From the NCBI GenBank assembly GCA_009712635.1, contig WASS01000019.1, forward strand, positions 1 to 64,000: a stretch of 64,000 bases of DNA, written 5' to 3'. The position numbers and the translations under genes were made by a program. Below, in pieces: positions 7,306 through 15,306 of this stretch; positions within the stretch are counted from its first letter, which is position 1, and the number at the start of each line of letters is the position of its first letter. Source of the stretch: Hungatella sp. Lineage in GTDB: Bacteria; Bacillota; Clostridia; Lachnospirales; Lachnospiraceae. Below the pieces are notes generated by a model. That model worked only from the letters and a program-made list of their open reading frames with translations. It made no database searches and was not told the origin of the DNA.

Positions 7306-10128
7306 ATGGATAATAGTATAAAAGAATCAATGAAAGCAGCCTGGCAGTCTGATAATGGAAATGGTACTTACACCAATCCGATTTTAAATGCGGATTATCC
7401 TGACATTGCAGCAATTCGGGTTGGAAAAGATTTTTATATGGTCAGCTCTACGTTTGTGTCCTTTCCTTCCATTCCAATCATGCATTCAAGGGATCTGGTA
7501 AACTGGGAGATAATCGGATATGTGACTGCAGATTTAAACGGTACCGGGAAATCCTATACTCTCACTAATAATTTTGAGGATTATGGGCATGGATGCTGGG
7601 CACCTACCATTGCCTACCGTAACGGCGTTTATTTTGTGGGAATTTATCAGGCACAGGGCAAATTTATTCTGTGTACTTCCACCAATCCGGCGGGGCCTTA
7701 TACAAAAACAGTGTTTAATCAGGGATTTCATGATCCGGCGCTGTTTCTTGATGACGATGGGACCGGATATATTATTTCAGAAGCAAATGATGTGAAAATC
7801 AGTAAACTGAGCGGGGACTATAAGTCTGTGGTAAACAGCAAAGTATCCACCCGCATCGAAGGAATCACCGGCAAGTATCTGGTGGAAGGCACTCATGTTA
7901 TAAAAAAGAACGGGTATTACTACATATTCCGGAATTCTACACCACCAGAATCCTATACTTATTGTCTGCGGTCTAAAAATATTTACGGACCTTATGAAAT
8001 GAGAATCCTTTTAAATGGACCCAGGATATCGGGCGGAAGCCAGATTCATCAGGGGGGGCCCATTGACACACCGACCGGAGAGTGGTGGTTCTATGTATTT
8101 CAGGATGGAAACGGCTTAGGACGCCGTGATATTCTGGTACCCATGCAGTGGCAGAATGACTGGCCGGTGCTGGGTGATCCATCTACCATTAAGAATGTGA
8201 CAATCGGAGGAAAGAGCTACCCCATGGGAAGTGTTCCCATTACGTACAAAAAACCAGATGTGGGGGCTTCTTATCCGGTGGTATCTATTCCTGACAGCGA
8301 TGAATTTAATTCCACTGTTCTGGGAGTTCAGTGGCAGTGGAACCATTATCCCGACAACAGCAAATGGTCACTTAGCGAGCGCCCTGGATACTTACGGCTT
8401 CGGGCAAAACAGGCTAATAATCTGTGGAGAGCAACAAATACGCTTACCCAGAGAGTTCAGGGACCGGACTGCCAGGGAACCATTGAGCTGGATACTGCTA
8501 ATATGGCAGATGGGGATCAGGCAGGACTTTGCCTGTTAAACATTCCTTATGGCTCCATTGGTGTGGTGAAATCCGCAGGTGTGAAAAAGATAGTTGCCAA
8601 TATCAATGCTAAGGAAGATGCCCAGGGAGCGATCACCAATGGTCCTGAACTTCGCAGCAACATTGTGTATTTACGGGCCAATGCAAATCTTCTTACAGAT
8701 AAGGCAGTTTTTTCCTACAGTACAGACAATGTAAATTTCACTCAGCTTGGAGGTCAGCTGAATATGCCGTTTGACCTTGGGTTCTTCCAGGGTGATAAGT
8801 TTGGTATTTATAACTTTAACACAGCATCAGCCGGTGGATACGTTGATGTTAACTGGTTCCGTTTTGTCTCCTCAAACAGGAAAACAACAGGTACTATGGA
8901 GGCAGCCGTCGCAGAAGATATGCTGGAAACAAGTATGGCGGTATCGTCGTCAGGCGGAGATGCAACGATTAATCTGGCAGCACAAAAGCAGCTGATCCGG
9001 GGGTACGGAGGAATCAACCACCCAGCATGGATTGGAGATCTGACGGCGGCTCAGAGAGAGACTGCATTTGGAAACGGAAATAATCAGCTTGGATTTAGTA
9101 TTTTAAGAGTTTACATTGATGAAAATAAGAACAACTGGAGCAGGGAACTGGCGACGGCGAAAAAGGCAAAGGAAAAGGGAGCCTTACTATTTGCCTCTCC
9201 ATGGAATCCGCCCAGTGATATGGCAGAGACATTCACCCGCGACGGTGTAGCAAATCAGAAGCGGCTTAAGTACGATAAGTACGGTGCCTATGCCCAGCAT
9301 CTCAATGATTTTGTCACCTTTATGAAGAACAATGGAGTGGAGCTTTACGCCATATCCGTTCAGAATGAGCCTGATTATGCACATACCTGGACCTGGTGGA
9401 CTCCCTCTGAAATGCTGAACTTCATGAAAAATTATGCGGGATCCATTAACTGCAAAGTCATCGCACCGGAATCATTTTCTTATATGAAGAACATGTCAGA
9501 TCCCTTATTAAATGATTCTCAGGCTCTTGCGAATATGGATATTCTTGGAGCTCATCTTTATGGTACACCGGAGGGAAGCTTCTCGTATCCTCTTTTCAAG
9601 CAGAAGGGTGCAAATAAGGAGCTTTGGATGACTGAGGTATATTATCCAAACAGCAATAATAATTCCGCTGATCTATGGCCGGAGGCACTGGAGGTTTCCT
9701 ATCACATTCATAATGCTATGGTACTAGGTGATTTCCAGGCTTACGTATGGTGGTATATCCGCAGACAGTATGGTCCCATGAAGGAAGACGGAACAATCAG
9801 CAAACGGGGCTATAATATGGCACACTTCTCCAAATTTGTCAGACCTGGCTATGTGAGAGTGGACGCTTCCGCGAATCCGTCAAATGGTGTTTATATTTCC
9901 GCTTATAAAGGAGATAATAAGGCAGTAATTGTAGCAATTAATAAGAATACATCTGCTGTCAGTCAGAAATTTACATTCCAGAACGGAACGGGAGGTTCGG
10001 TATCCTCCTGGATCACTGACGGAAGCAGAAATCTTGCAGCAGGTTCCAGTTACCGTGTATCCGGTAATGCCTTCACTGCCCAGCTTCCAGCCAGAAGTGT
10101 CACAACCTTCGTAACCAGTTTAAGCTAA
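7306..10128 (+). CDS. bifunctional GH43 - beta-sandwich - GH30_8 (XynC-type glucuronoxylanase) fusion, no signal peptide
   Basis: 940 residues in three parts. Residues about 20-320 are a GH43 xylosidase/arabinofuranosidase propeller with Asp33 (DYPDIA), Asp143 (FHDPALFLDDDG) and Glu194 (LVEGTHV). Residues about 330-520 are the concanavalin-like GH43 C-terminal domain. After a Ser/Gly linker, residues about 565-940 are a complete GH30 subfamily 8 glucuronoxylan endoxylanase: Glu688 in SVQNEPDY (acid/base), Glu777 in LWMTEVYYPNS (nucleophile), and Arg819-Arg820 in WWYIRRQYGP, the motif that reads the methylglucuronic acid side group in XynC. The start has GGGG upstream and no secretion signal. 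In Bacillus subtilis xynC and xynD are separate neighbouring genes for secreted proteins; here both activities sit on one leaderless chain. Confidence 0.92.
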   Translation: MDNSIKESMKAAWQSDNGNGTYTNPILNADYPDIAAIRVGKDFYMVSSTFVSFPSIPIMHSRDLVNWEIIGYVTADLNGTGKSYTLTNNFEDYGHGCWAPTIAYRNGVYFVGIYQAQGKFILCTSTNPAGPYTKTVFNQGFHDPALFLDDDGTGYIISEANDVKISKLSGDYKSVVNSKVSTRIEGITGKYLVEGTHVIKKNGYYYIFRNSTPPESYTYCLRSKNIYGPYEMRILLNGPRISGGSQIHQGGPIDTPTGEWWFYVFQDGNGLGRRDILVPMQWQNDWPVLGDPSTIKNVTIGGKSYPMGSVPITYKKPDVGASYPVVSIPDSDEFNSTVLGVQWQWNHYPDNSKWSLSERPGYLRLRAKQANNLWRATNTLTQRVQGPDCQGTIELDTANMADGDQAGLCLLNIPYGSIGVVKSAGVKKIVANINAKEDAQGAITNGPELRSNIVYLRANANLLTDKAVFSYSTDNVNFTQLGGQLNMPFDLGFFQGDKFGIYNFNTASAGGYVDVNWFRFVSSNRKTTGTMEAAVAEDMLETSMAVSSSGGDATINLAAQKQLIRGYGGINHPAWIGDLTAAQRETAFGNGNNQLGFSILRVYIDENKNNWSRELATAKKAKEKGALLFASPWNPPSDMAETFTRDGVANQKRLKYDKYGAYAQHLNDFVTFMKNNGVELYAISVQNEPDYAHTWTWWTPSEMLNFMKNYAGSINCKVIAPESFSYMKNMSDPLLNDSQALANMDILGAHLYGTPEGSFSYPLFKQKGANKELWMTEVYYPNSNNNSADLWPEALEVSYHIHNAMVLGDFQAYVWWYIRRQYGPMKEDGTISKRGYNMAHFSKFVRPGYVRVDASANPSNGVYISAYKGDNKAVIVAINKNTSAVSQKFTFQNGTGGSVSSWITDGSRNLAAGSSYRVSGNAFTAQLPARSVTTFVTSLS

Positions 10129-10152
10129 GCAGGCAGATAAAAATGAATGAGG

Positions 10153-10189
10153 CAGGGTGCTCTGACAGTCAGTCAGGGTGCCCTGTTTC
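10153..10189 (+). terminator. hairpin after the glycosidase operon
   Basis: CAGGGTGCTCTGAC pairs with GTCAGGGTGCCCTG using three G-U pairs (10153-10185), and is followed only by TTTCA. It is a good stem with a weak T-run, so termination may be partial. Confidence 0.6.
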
Positions 10190-10221
10190 ATCGGCTAAAT
10201 TCTTAAGTATTTTGTTTTGTA

Positions 10222-10250
10222 TTTACGGGCTGGGAAACTGGTATTATAAT
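10222..10250 (+). promoter_or_regulatory. putative sigma-A promoter of the peptidase/two-component operon
   Basis: TTTACG (10222-10227) and TATAAT (10245-10250) are 17 bases apart, about 31 bases before the start at 10282. Confidence 0.5.
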
Positions 10251-10281
10251 ACGCTTATAATGAAAATAAGAGAGGAGAAAG

Positions 10282-10890
10282 ATGAAGAAAGAATTACCCT
10301 ATTTCAGTATTGGAGATTCCTTCGGGGGAAATCAGGACTGGTTTCGGGATCCGATGATGCATTTAGGCGGCTGCGGAGCCGCAGCTGCATGTGATGTCTG
10401 TATTAATCTGGCGCTCCATCACAACAAAACTCATCTGTATCCATCTGATATCCAGGAACTTGACAAGGAAGCTTACATCAGGTTTTCCAGCACGATGAAG
10501 CCGTATCTGAGACCGCGCTTTGGGGGGATTGATACGCTGGAAGTGTTTATGGATGGATTTAATCAATATTTAAAATATGTAAATGAGAAGAAGATACAGT
10601 TGTCCGGCTGTCCTGGCGATACTCCTGCAAAGGAAGCTGCAGCTAAAGTGAAAGATCAGATTGACCGGGGAATTCCCATTCCTTTTTTACAGCTTCGCCA
10701 TAAGAATGTGAACTTTAAGGATCTGGTGTGGCATTGGTTTATGCTGGTGGGATATGAAGAATTTGAGGATGAATTTTATGTAAAAATTGCTACCTACGGT
10801 GGATTTCGCTGGCTTTCCTTCTATGAATTGTGGGAGACAGGATATAATCGTAAGGGCGGTATGGTGTTACTGCGGCAGCAGGAGGAGTAA
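10282..10890 (+). CDS. putative papain-fold (C39-like) cysteine peptidase
   Basis: 202 residues with no signal peptide. HLGGCGAAAACDVC near residue 30 has the look of a nucleophile Cys at the start of a helix, as in C39/papain-fold peptidases. VWHWFMLVGYEEFEDEFYVKI near residue 150 resembles the His-containing strand (HWFMLVGY), followed by an aromatic region TYGGFRWLSFYELWE. These two motifs and their order are what I rely on; a third catalytic residue is not assigned. The start has AGAGGAG upstream. The response-regulator gene follows after 9 bases, linking this protein to the Agr-like system. It could instead be a non-catalytic acyl or peptide transferase of the same fold. Confidence 0.55.
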   Translation: MKKELPYFSIGDSFGGNQDWFRDPMMHLGGCGAAAACDVCINLALHHNKTHLYPSDIQELDKEAYIRFSSTMKPYLRPRFGGIDTLEVFMDGFNQYLKYVNEKKIQLSGCPGDTPAKEAAAKVKDQIDRGIPIPFLQLRHKNVNFKDLVWHWFMLVGYEEFEDEFYVKIATYGGFRWLSFYELWETGYNRKGGMVLLRQQEE

Positions 10891-10899
10891 GGAGATACG

Positions 10900-11604
10900 G
10901 TGAAAGCAGCAATTTGTGATGATGAAGTGGCGTTTCAGTTGTTCCTGCGGGAAAAACTGGAATCGTATTATGGTATCCTGGAGATTGAAGTAGAAGTTTT
11001 TTGTACCGGTATGAGTTTTATTGAGAAGTTCAGAGATCATCCATATGAATATCATCTGATTTTTATGGATATTGAAATGCCGGGCATGAATGGAATAGAG
11101 ACTTCAAGACTGATTCGGAATATCAATCCATCCGTGCCGGTGATTTTTTTAACCAGCCACAGGGAATATGCTTTGGAAGGGTATGAAGTGGATGCATTCC
11201 GTTACCTCGAAAAACCGCTGCAGGTGGAGAAACTGGAAAAAGCATTAAATGATTATAATAAATTATGGATGCAGAGCGGCAGGGTTTCTTTCCAGGACGG
11301 GGAAAATACCATTTTGTTAAACTGGGCAGAGATACAGTATGTACATAGTGAGAATGTATATATTCATATCTATCTGGAACAGGGAAAATATCTGATTCGT
11401 AAAAGAATCAGTGAGATGGAAACGCAGATGCCAAAAAAAATATTTTTTAAGCCTCACCGAAGCTATCTGATCAATCTGGGGTTTGTAAGTTCCTTTGATG
11501 GAAAAAAAATAATCATGAAAAACAGCTATAAAATACCCGTTAGCAGGGGAAAACGGGAAGAATTAAAAGCAGCCGTATTAAATTATTTACGGATATCAGG
11601 ATAA
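10900..11604 (+). CDS. LytTR-family response regulator (AgrA-like)
   Basis: 234 residues. An N-terminal receiver domain has the acidic pair in CDDEV, phospho-acceptor Asp57 (IFMDIEMPGMNG), the Thr in FLTSH and Lys in EKPL. A C-terminal LytTR DNA-binding domain spans about 140-232 (ILLNWAEIQYVHSENVYIHI, FFKPHRSYLINL). The start is GTG 10900 with AAGGAG 6 bases upstream. The kinase gene begins 12 bases downstream. Regulators of this class usually bind pairs of short direct repeats and control peptide signalling, bacteriocin or virulence genes. Confidence 0.92.
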   Translation: MKAAICDDEVAFQLFLREKLESYYGILEIEVEVFCTGMSFIEKFRDHPYEYHLIFMDIEMPGMNGIETSRLIRNINPSVPVIFLTSHREYALEGYEVDAFRYLEKPLQVEKLEKALNDYNKLWMQSGRVSFQDGENTILLNWAEIQYVHSENVYIHIYLEQGKYLIRKRISEMETQMPKKIFFKPHRSYLINLGFVSSFDGKKIIMKNSYKIPVSRGKREELKAAVLNYLRISG

Positions 11605-11616
11605 AACAGGTGAGTC

Positions 11617-12942
11617 ATGTTTGAAAAAGCTTATTTGATTATGGGGTGTACAGAATTATTATTGTTAATGATATTAATTAGTAAATATATTTATTTTGAA
11701 CAATTATTACATCATGTCCGATCGTGGTGTATCTATCTGATGCTTTTTCTTGTCTGTGAAGTTTTGGTCTGTTTTATGAATAACCAAGATCTGTCCCCGA
11801 TTGCGTTGCCTTTTGTGTTTTTTAGCGGAATGATTTTTTTTACAAGAAAGTCTAAAAAGATCAGAGGCATATTTTTAACAGTGCCGGTCACTGGTATGAT
11901 ACTTTCACTGGTGATCCTGCCGGTCTCTCTTATTTTTCTTTTTTCCGGATCCATGATTTCAACTATTGACCATTCAAATGCATGGATGTGGATTTACGAT
12001 CTTTTATTCCTGATAGGCTTTTTCTTATTCTTTTGGAAGGTGAAAAGACGTTTTGATGAATCGGTTATAAACAGAACACTTTCAATTTGGGAAAGAAATC
12101 TAATCAATATGACAGGTCTGTTTCTATTTATTTTTACCATGCTGATTGTGTGTGTGGATGAGTTTAAAATTGCATCTTTTTACTCAAAGTGCTTTGTGGG
12201 GTCTGGCATTTTCATTATTGTTATTCTGGAAGCATCAATTATCGCAATGGTGATACAGGGCAATGGTAAGATTTATTTTCAGCAGGCCGCTGTTTTAAAT
12301 GAACATTATCTGAAAGTACAGCTGGAGCATTTTAAAGCATATCAGGAAACTCAGAAAGAGACAAGAAGAGTATATCATGATATGAAAAACCATATCAGCT
12401 GTGTATACAATCTGATTCAGCAGGGCAGATATGAGGAAACCGGAAATTATCTGATGGATTTAAATAGACAGATACAGAACATAAAAAAAGAACTTTACAC
12501 CGGAAATGATATTGTAGATGCCATCATGAATGAGAAGCTGTCAATCGCTTCAAATAATAACATATCCATATCAATTGATGGGAAACTTGGGTATCTGCCT
12601 GTTAATCCCATTGATCTCTGCACTATTTTTTCCAATGCTGCAGACAATGGAATAGAGGCGTTAAAGGACAGTTCTATTTTGGATAAGGTGTTGGAAATCC
12701 GGTTTAAGAAACAAGGAGAGATGCAGTGGATTATGTTCCGCAATCCGGTGAAGTTCAGGGGAGCTGCCTTTTTGCCCGTTACGTCAAAAGGGGATTATTC
12801 CAATCATGGATTTGGTCTGATAAATATTAGGATGGCTGTGGAAAAATATAAGGGACACATGGAGTATCGTCTGGAAGCTGATGGTGATCTGACGTATTTT
12901 GTCCTGGAGATCCTTCTGTTTGTGCACAGCACAACACGATAG
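11617..12942 (+). CDS. sensor histidine kinase, GHKL type (AgrC-like)
   Basis: 441 residues. About six hydrophobic helices occupy residues 1-215. A coiled linker is followed by the H-box with His254 (VYHDMKNHIS) and a GHKL ATPase domain with the N-box FSNAADNGIEAL and the G-box GFGLINIRMAV. The DMKNH form of the phosphorylation site is typical of the HPK10/AgrC group, whose sensors read secreted peptides. It pairs with the LytTR regulator immediately upstream. No agrB- or agrD-like gene is seen nearby. Confidence 0.9.
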   Translation: MFEKAYLIMGCTELLLLMILISKYIYFEQLLHHVRSWCIYLMLFLVCEVLVCFMNNQDLSPIALPFVFFSGMIFFTRKSKKIRGIFLTVPVTGMILSLVILPVSLIFLFSGSMISTIDHSNAWMWIYDLLFLIGFFLFFWKVKRRFDESVINRTLSIWERNLINMTGLFLFIFTMLIVCVDEFKIASFYSKCFVGSGIFIIVILEASIIAMVIQGNGKIYFQQAAVLNEHYLKVQLEHFKAYQETQKETRRVYHDMKNHISCVYNLIQQGRYEETGNYLMDLNRQIQNIKKELYTGNDIVDAIMNEKLSIASNNNISISIDGKLGYLPVNPIDLCTIFSNAADNGIEALKDSSILDKVLEIRFKKQGEMQWIMFRNPVKFRGAAFLPVTSKGDYSNHGFGLINIRMAVEKYKGHMEYRLEADGDLTYFVLEILLFVHSTTR

Positions 12943-13024
12943 CAACATTTCACAACAAAAATTACTTTGAGCAAATATCTGGAGCTATGATGAATCATGA
13001 AATATAGCAAAGGAGATAAAAGAA

Positions 13025-13999
13025 ATGAGTTGTGATTTCAAAACAAATGTAAAACAATGGAATAAAAGGGAGATAAGAAAAAATACATCTAAATTAGTCC
13101 TGGGCATTCTGCTATTTGAACTGATTATGTTTCTTACTGTAATTGCTGATATAACCTGCAGAATCATTCGCGTTTCCCGCAACGCAGATTTTAATATGGA
13201 TGCAGTTCTTGATGAGGCCATGAAGAGTGGTACTTCCAGTATTATTGCAGTAATTGTGGGTATTGCTTTTCTGTTCCTTTATTTCCGAAAAAGTGACTGC
13301 CGCAAGCTGGTGTTTTATAACAGGAATAAAATGACCTGGAGGTCATTCCTGATTCTGCTGACTGTATTTATGTCCGCACAGGCTGCTTTCAGTTTATTAG
13401 GCGGAGGTATGGAGTTTGGTTTTAACCAGTTTGGTTACAGTATTCTGGGAGAGATTGAAAATGCTTCTGCTAACAGCAGCACGTTCTCTATGTTGATCTA
13501 CGTTTCATTCATCGGACCGGTTTCAGAAGAAATTATTTTCCGAGGTTTCATAATGAGAGGGTTTAAAAAGTATGGTGCCAGATATGCAGTAGTAATGTCT
13601 GCTGTCATCTTTGGATTGTTTCATGGAAATCTGATTCAGAGTATTTTCGCAGTGATGGTTGGTCTGGTGCTTGGATATACAGCCATGAACTATTCTATAA
13701 AATGGTCTGTTTTGCTGCATATAATAAATAATTTTGTATTTGGTGAATTATTTACCCGTTTGATTTCAGGCATGAATGAATCCGTGCAGTCTATTGTATT
13801 TTATGCCGTAGAGGGTGCGTTCCTGGCAGGAACAGTGTTTCTGATGGTGATGAATCGGAAGAAGTTAAGAGAGAAAATGAAGGAGACTAGGATTGAACGG
13901 GGATTACTGGGAGTGACATGTTCTTCTATATGGCTTCTGATATTTTTTGCCTTTCAACTTTTTTTAGGAATATCCGGAATAGAAAAACTGCCGGTTTAA
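13025..13999 (+). CDS. CPBP-family intramembrane metalloprotease (Rce1/Abi-like)
   Basis: 324 residues with about eight hydrophobic helices. The three CPBP motifs are present: Glu168-Glu169-x3-Arg173 in SEEIIFRG, the FGLFHGN His motif, and HIINNF. These form the glutamate/histidine active site of the Rce1-type protease family. Bacterial members process or protect against peptides (bacteriocin immunity, peptide maturation) or act on membrane proteins. The AAAGGAG site and 82-base gap after the kinase suggest co-transcription with the Agr-like pair. Its substrate is not known. Confidence 0.88.
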   Translation: MSCDFKTNVKQWNKREIRKNTSKLVLGILLFELIMFLTVIADITCRIIRVSRNADFNMDAVLDEAMKSGTSSIIAVIVGIAFLFLYFRKSDCRKLVFYNRNKMTWRSFLILLTVFMSAQAAFSLLGGGMEFGFNQFGYSILGEIENASANSSTFSMLIYVSFIGPVSEEIIFRGFIMRGFKKYGARYAVVMSAVIFGLFHGNLIQSIFAVMVGLVLGYTAMNYSIKWSVLLHIINNFVFGELFTRLISGMNESVQSIVFYAVEGAFLAGTVFLMVMNRKKLREKMKETRIERGLLGVTCSSIWLLIFFAFQLFLGISGIEKLPV

Positions 14000-14005
14000 A
14001 CTTTT

Positions 14006-14041
14006 AGTGCCCGCCTCCTTGAGACAGAGGCGGGCACTTTT
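14006..14041 (+). terminator. intrinsic terminator after the CPBP gene
   Basis: A 12-bp stem, AGTGCCCGCCTC / GAGGCGGGCACT (14006-14017 and 14027-14038), is followed by TTTTG. Confidence 0.85.
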
Positions 14042-14078
14042 GTGGACAGAACGCGGGAGTTGTTTATAATTTACTGCA

Positions 14079-15263
14079 TTAGGCGGCCGCTAAGTCTCCC
14101 GGACTTTTTCTGCCAATGGTTCTGACTGCAGAAACAGCAAATATCAGCATTAGTATTAAGGTACATACATAATAGCGGCCGCGTACGCTGTCACCGGCCA
14201 AAATATAAGATACTCTTGTTACTACATAGGGAGCCAGTGTCTGACCAATGTTAACAACAGCTCCGTTAATAGCGATGCATAAAGTAATGGCCGCTGGAGA
14301 AACGCTGGAGACGATATTGGTGATGATCTGTGGAAATACCATCATCATACCTACACCTGTAAGAAGACCTGAAACATAGACAAGAATCGGTGAGTATGCC
14401 AGGGCCATGGAAAGAAGACCGAGAGCAGAGAGCAGAAAGCCTGTTGGAAGAGTCCATCTCTTAAGCACATTTGCAATTTTTCCATAGACCGCTCCGCATA
14501 TAAATCCTCCGATGGTGAGCATGGAAAGGCCAATCCCGGATATAGCAGCAGTACCGATTCCTTCACCTTCCACAAATAGGGATAAGTTTACTGCAAAGCA
14601 GTGAAGGAATGTCATGTAGACAAATATGACTGCATACCAGTAGAACACTGCCCCTGGAAGCTTCATCTTCTGTCCGGCAGTACCTTCTTTTTTCTTCCGA
14701 ACCGGCTGATCCTGTGGAAGACAGAACAATACACCGAAAAATGCTGCAAGACCAAGAAGATGAACAAGGAATATGTATTTATAGCTTATGACAACTACAA
14801 TACCCCCAATAATGGTCATTATGATGCTTCCTACTGAGCCGGAACTGTTTAACCAGCCCAGTATGGTATCTCTTTCTGATGGTGCGCCAGCAAAGCTTTC
14901 GAAAATAATCGCCTGGCTGAGGGGCTGGAGTAAACCGATTCCAAGACCCACCAGTAACCTTGAAAAATACAGTACTGTAAAGGAATCAGAAAAAAACGGG
15001 ATACATCCGCCTGCTGTAAAGATGCACAGAGCAATCAGAGACAGTGTCTTTTTTGAAATTACATTAGCAATTGGCCCGGATAGAAAACTCACTACAACGA
15101 TAACAAGAGCTGGAATCGTGATCAGTGTCTGAATGGTCTCGATGCTTACGTCCGGATAAGCTGCTGCAATACTGCTTAAACCAGCGGAAATAGCCATTGC
15201 CCCCATTGATATTAGTCCCAGAAACAAAATCCCTATAACTGTTTTGATATTACCCTTAAACAT
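14079..15263 (-). CDS. MFS transporter
   Basis: 394 residues with 12 predicted helices and the MFS-1 pattern: a signature loop near FSRLLVGLGIGLLQPLSQAI and a second half of matching layout. GAGAGGGG precedes the ATG. It is the last gene of a minus-strand run behind the enoate reductase and Fe-alcohol dehydrogenase genes, 43 bases after the former, so it most likely imports the substrate or exports the product of that pathway. Substrate unknown. Confidence 0.85.
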   Translation of the reverse strand: MFKGNIKTVIGILFLGLISMGAMAISAGLSSIAAAYPDVSIETIQTLITIPALVIVVVSFLSGPIANVISKKTLSLIALCIFTAGGCIPFFSDSFTVLYFSRLLVGLGIGLLQPLSQAIIFESFAGAPSERDTILGWLNSSGSVGSIIMTIIGGIVVVISYKYIFLVHLLGLAAFFGVLFCLPQDQPVRKKKEGTAGQKMKLPGAVFYWYAVIFVYMTFLHCFAVNLSLFVEGEGIGTAAISGIGLSMLTIGGFICGAVYGKIANVLKRWTLPTGFLLSALGLLSMALAYSPILVYVSGLLTGVGMMMVFPQIITNIVSSVSPAAITLCIAINGAVVNIGQTLAPYVVTRVSYILAGDSVRGRYYVCTLILMLIFAVSAVRTIGRKSPGDLAAA

Positions 15264-15306
15264 AAAATTCCCCTCTCAATAATTACCTGTCCTGACTGAG
15301 TAATAA

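Noticed and set aside
10143-10394. 83-codon frame before the C39-like gene as a possible signal peptide precursor
   Set aside because: Its start lies in the terminator hairpin of the glycosidase operon, it overlaps the peptidase gene in another frame, and it has no Gly-Gly leader or AgrD-like motif.
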